Below, one piece after another: positions 5,892 through 7,768 of a stretch of 7,768 bases of DNA. The DNA is from Gemmatimonadota bacterium (lineage in GTDB: Bacteria > Gemmatimonadota > Gemmatimonadetes > Longimicrobiales > Gaopeijiaceae), in contig JAHEKK010000135.1 of assembly GCA_024638395.1 (NCBI GenBank), positions 1-7,768 on the forward strand. The letters are read 5' to 3'. The notes beneath the pieces are model-generated. The model was not told the origin of the DNA, made no database searches, and saw nothing but the letters and a program-made list of their open reading frames with translations. Position numbers and translations under genes: made by a program. The first letter of the stretch is position 1. Each line of letters opens with the position of its first letter.

Positions 5892-6083
5892 TTATGGCCA
5901 GGAGCGGCGCCACGGGACCGGCCCGTAGTGAATGCTGGCGGGCCAAAGCTGGTCCATTCCAGGGTGTCGCCGTCGTAGAGGGTACCACCCTTGATCACCC
6001 GATTCGATGTCGGCGGTGCTACGGATGTCTTCCAGGGGGTTGGAAGCCATCGAAGTCCAGGCGACGCGGTCCGAAACGGACCC
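5892..6083 (-). pseudogene. Relic of an amidohydrolase C-terminal tail with two frameshifts
   Basis: Most of the 365-bp space between the dehydrogenase and the SDR is accounted for by a decayed gene end on the opposite strand. In one minus frame SNPLEDIRSTADI (about 6044-6006) is readable. The adjacent frame carries VIKGGTLYDGDTLE (5998-5957). The first frame resumes with MDQLWPASIHYGPVPWR and stops at TAA (5894-5892). Joined, these give the order NPLxDIR, TxDI, GGTLYD, TL, DQxWP, YGPxPW, which is exactly the order at residues 104-145 of the chimeric ORF at 415-909. Two compensating indels, near 6000-6006 and 5955-5960, break it. Upstream of 6050 the similarity fades; DRVA at about 6074-6063 may be what is left of KLAD. 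No catalytic part remains. Confidence 0.75.
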
Positions 6084-6099
6084 TCTGAGTGCGGTGCCC

Positions 6100-6123
6100 T
6101 ACCGGACCTTCGACGATCCGGCC
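6100..6123 (+). repeat. Short sequence shared with the dehydrogenase promoter region
   Basis: TACCGGAC (6100-6107) and CGATCCGGCC (6114-6123) recur in the same order at 4746-4753 and 4771-4780, but with a spacing of 6 instead of 17 bases. Here they frame CCGGA...TCCGG, a possible hairpin or operator, 70 bases before the SDR start. A TTGACG word follows at 6134-6139, without a good -10. The relation to the SDR is unproven. Confidence 0.3.
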
Positions 6124-6192
6124 CCTCCCTCGCTTGACGCCCGGTGTCCCTGTCCGTCAGTTGCCCGAACCCATTCACCAGCGAGGTGCGCG

Positions 6193-6954
6193 TTGGCTCA
6201 GAGCGTGATCGTCACGGGCGGTGGAGACGGCATCGGGCGGTCCATCGCCGAGCGTTTCGTCGCAGCAGGGGCCGACGTACACATCTGCGATGTGAACCCA
6301 GCCCACCTCGGGGCGGCCATCTCCGGTGACTCCCGCCTCCGTGGCACAGTCGCCGACGTTTCGGATCCGGGTGCCGTCACGAGACTCGTGGAACAAGCCG
6401 AAGCGTGGATGGGACCCGTCGACGTCCTCGTCAACAACGCCGGGATCGGGGGTCCCCGGGCGCCCCTCGAGGAAATGACGGACGAGGACTGGGACCGGGT
6501 CATGCGCGTGAACCTGTACGGCATGTTCCACACCATGCGGTGCGTGATCCCCGGCATGAAGGAACGGGGCATCGGCGCCATTGTGAACATCTCCACGGGC
6601 AGCGTCCGTACCCTCCCTGTCGACCGGTCGGTGTACAACGTGTCTAAGGCGGCGGTCGAGGGACTCACCCGCACGATGGCCAGGGAGCTCGGTCCCTTCA
6701 ACGTCCGGGTGAACGCCATCCAGCCGGGCATGGTGAACAACGACCGCATGCGGGGAATCGTGCAGCGGATCGCCGACCAGGAGGGCCGATCCTACGAAGA
6801 GGTGGAGGGCAGCTTCCTGGAGTTCATCTCCATGCGCACCAAGGTGGAGCCCAGAGAGATCGCCGACATGGTCGTCTTCCTGGCTTCCGACCGGGCGAAG
6901 CACGTGACGGGGCAGGTCATCGCCGTAGACGGCCATATCGAGTGGGAACAGTGA
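6193..6954 (+). CDS. Short-chain dehydrogenase/reductase (classical SDR)
   Basis: This 253-residue oxidoreductase has the size of the classical SDR family. It shows TGGGDGIG (8-15) for cofactor binding, Asp33 at the end of strand 2 (VHICDVN), which favours NAD(H), VADVSD (53-58), NNAG (81-84), Asn107 and the active-site pair Tyr148-x3-Lys152 (YNVSK). It ends in FLASDRAKHVTGQVIAVDG. By alignment with FabG-type enzymes the catalytic Ser falls on Thr135 in NISTGS, with Ser134 next to it. I chose TTG at 6193 because GAGGTG lies four bases upstream and the protein then begins in the usual way (MAQSVIVTGG). The frame stays open back to an ATG at 6007, but that extension runs over the amidohydrolase relic and is not SDR-like. 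The stop overlaps the GTG start of the S15 gene by four bases, so the two are coupled. Its substrate is unknown; a role beside the BKACE/dehydrogenase pair is possible. Confidence 0.92.
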   Translation: MAQSVIVTGGGDGIGRSIAERFVAAGADVHICDVNPAHLGAAISGDSRLRGTVADVSDPGAVTRLVEQAEAWMGPVDVLVNNAGIGGPRAPLEEMTDEDWDRVMRVNLYGMFHTMRCVIPGMKERGIGAIVNISTGSVRTLPVDRSVYNVSKAAVEGLTRTMARELGPFNVRVNAIQPGMVNNDRMRGIVQRIADQEGRSYEEVEGSFLEFISMRTKVEPREIADMVVFLASDRAKHVTGQVIAVDGHIEWEQ

Positions 6955-7768
6955 CGAGGATTGGCCTCGCCGGCGTCCCGGCCGTGCTGCTTGGCGGGAG
7001 GGTGTCGTCTCGCGTCGCGGTGGCTACGGTCCTCCTACTCTCCATGGGCTGCCGAGCCGGGCCCTCGCCCGTGGACGGGTCGTACGACGTGTACATTCTG
7101 GGCGTTCCCGCGGCGACCCTGGAGGTGGACGGAGATACGTACCGCATCCGGAAAAAGGACCTCGCGGCCAACCGCTGGGGAGACTGGGTCTCGGCGTCCG
7201 TGGAGACCGTGGCCGTCGACGACCGGTTCCGGTTGTGGGGCGCGGTGGCGGATCTTCCCGCGCGGCTCCAGTCCCTCGCTCGGATCGATTGGACGTCCCT
7301 CGAATCGGTGGGTTGGCCCGACGCGGCCACCATCTGGCTGCGGTACGAGGGTGGGGAAGGCGCGGGGTCGAGCAGAGCCTGGGGGGCGGAGTCCGGCCCG
7401 ATCCGGTGGTACGTGAAGGACGGAACTCTTCCCATGGATCTGGTCGTGGGGCGGGACAACCGCCTCCTTGCGGCCTTCGACGTGCGGGGGGATGTGGTGG
7501 TGGTCCGGCCGGGTGAGGAGGACGTGACCACCGTGGAGCGGTGGCGGGACGACAACATCTCCCAGCCTCGGTTCGGCTACCGGCTTCACGAGAAGACCAT
7601 GGTGCAGGGGAGCGACGGGCTGGGCCTTGCCACCTTGGTCTATCTCCCGGACGGGGAAGGGGCTGGGGGGCCCTTCCCCACCATCCTCGTTCGCACACCC
7701 TATGGGATCTCCCGGCTGATCGAGGGATTCTGGCACTATGCAGCCCGGGGGTATGCCGTCGTGCTGCA
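6951..7768 (+). CDS. S15/CocE-NonD-like lipoprotein hydrolase, N-terminal part only
   Basis: The gene opens with GTG inside the SDR stop (GTGA overlap) and stays open for 272 codons to the window edge. Residues 19-34 form a hydrophobic export segment ending in LSMGC, a fair though not ideal lipobox (Cys34), so the product is probably a membrane-anchored periplasmic lipoprotein. Residues 43-205 form a beta-rich stretch (SYDVYILGVPAATLEVDG and onward, many short alternating strands with Trp and Arg) that I do not recognise. From about residue 212 the sequence turns into the start of an S15/CocE alpha/beta-hydrolase: KTMVQGSDGLGLATLVYLPD (215-234), then PFPTILVRTPYG (241-252) and HYAARGYAVVLQ. 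This family includes X-Pro dipeptidyl peptidases, cocaine esterase and glutaryl-7-ACA acylase-like enzymes. The catalytic Ser, Asp and His lie beyond the window. The long domain before the hydrolase fold is unusual. Confidence 0.8.
   Translation, partial: MTRIGLAGVPAVLLGGRVSSRVAVATVLLLSMGCRAGPSPVDGSYDVYILGVPAATLEVDGDTYRIRKKDLAANRWGDWVSASVETVAVDDRFRLWGAVADLPARLQSLARIDWTSLESVGWPDAATIWLRYEGGEGAGSSRAWGAESGPIRWYVKDGTLPMDLVVGRDNRLLAAFDVRGDVVVVRPGEEDVTTVERWRDDNISQPRFGYRLHEKTMVQGSDGLGLATLVYLPDGEGAGGPFPTILVRTPYGISRLIEGFWHYAARGYAVVL

Noticed and set aside
6007..6192. N-terminal extension of the SDR from an upstream ATG
   Set aside because: The added 62 residues run across the amidohydrolase relic, have no SDR character, and the TTG at 6193 has its own Shine-Dalgarno.
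6175..6936. A 253-codon minus-strand frame
   Set aside because: It mirrors the SDR gene, which carries the complete family signature on the plus strand.
7035..7736. A 233-codon minus-strand frame and a neighbouring 224-codon one
   Set aside because: Both are antisense to the S15-like gene and have Pro/Arg/Gly-rich, motif-free translations.
1..7768. CRISPR array, tRNA or rRNA gene, IS element, phage or defence system
   Set aside because: I found no regularly spaced repeats, no tRNA-like cloverleaf or rRNA words, no transposase motifs and no known defence-gene signatures on either strand.

Overview
No rRNA, tRNA or other taxonomic marker is present, so the source can only be inferred. The GC content is high, with GC-rich third codon positions, and TTG and GTG starts are used. 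The mix of secreted S9 peptidase, penicillin-acylase and periplasmic amidohydrolase sequence with lipoprotein hydrolases is typical of Gemmatimonadota and related soil or marine lineages. This looks like ordinary chromosomal DNA that has been rearranged. I see no phage, IS element, CRISPR array or defence system.

Left part (1-1099, minus strand): the first 137 codons of a secreted S9-type peptidase, preceded by an intact but chimeric 164-codon ORF. That ORF joins the N-terminus of a penicillin-acylase-like protein to the C-terminal tail of an amidohydrolase. It looks like a deletion product, and its stop codon sits inside the peptidase leader. The gap of about 190 bp to the next gene holds a strong 22-bp inverted repeat.

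Middle (1100-4566): a 12-TM APC-family permease on the plus strand converges on a minus-strand cluster. In transcription order this cluster is a BKACE (DUF849) beta-keto acid cleavage enzyme, a very small lipoprotein that appears frameshifted, and a PP2C-type protein phosphatase. Gaps are 10-11 bp.

Right part (4567-7768, plus strand): a 298-bp divergent control region contains two diverged direct repeats 180 bp apart, one of which carries the best promoter of the window. It is followed by a 3-hydroxyacyl-CoA-dehydrogenase-like (lambda-crystallin/L-gulonate-3-dehydrogenase type) gene. Next comes a 365-bp stretch holding a second, twice-frameshifted amidohydrolase tail on the opposite strand. 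The window ends with an SDR gene overlapping by 4 bp the start of an S15/CocE-like lipoprotein hydrolase, which is cut by the window edge.

Working together (inference): the divergent dehydrogenase and BKACE suggest oxidation of a beta-hydroxy acid to a beta-keto acid, then acetyl-CoA-dependent cleavage to acetoacetate plus an acyl-CoA. This is the logic of carnitine and 3-keto-5-aminohexanoate breakdown. The permease, the SDR and the hydrolases could supply or process the substrate. The substrate itself cannot be read from the sequence. The most notable features are the chimeric ORF, the second amidohydrolase relic, the repaired-frame lipoprotein and the duplicated leader sequence.
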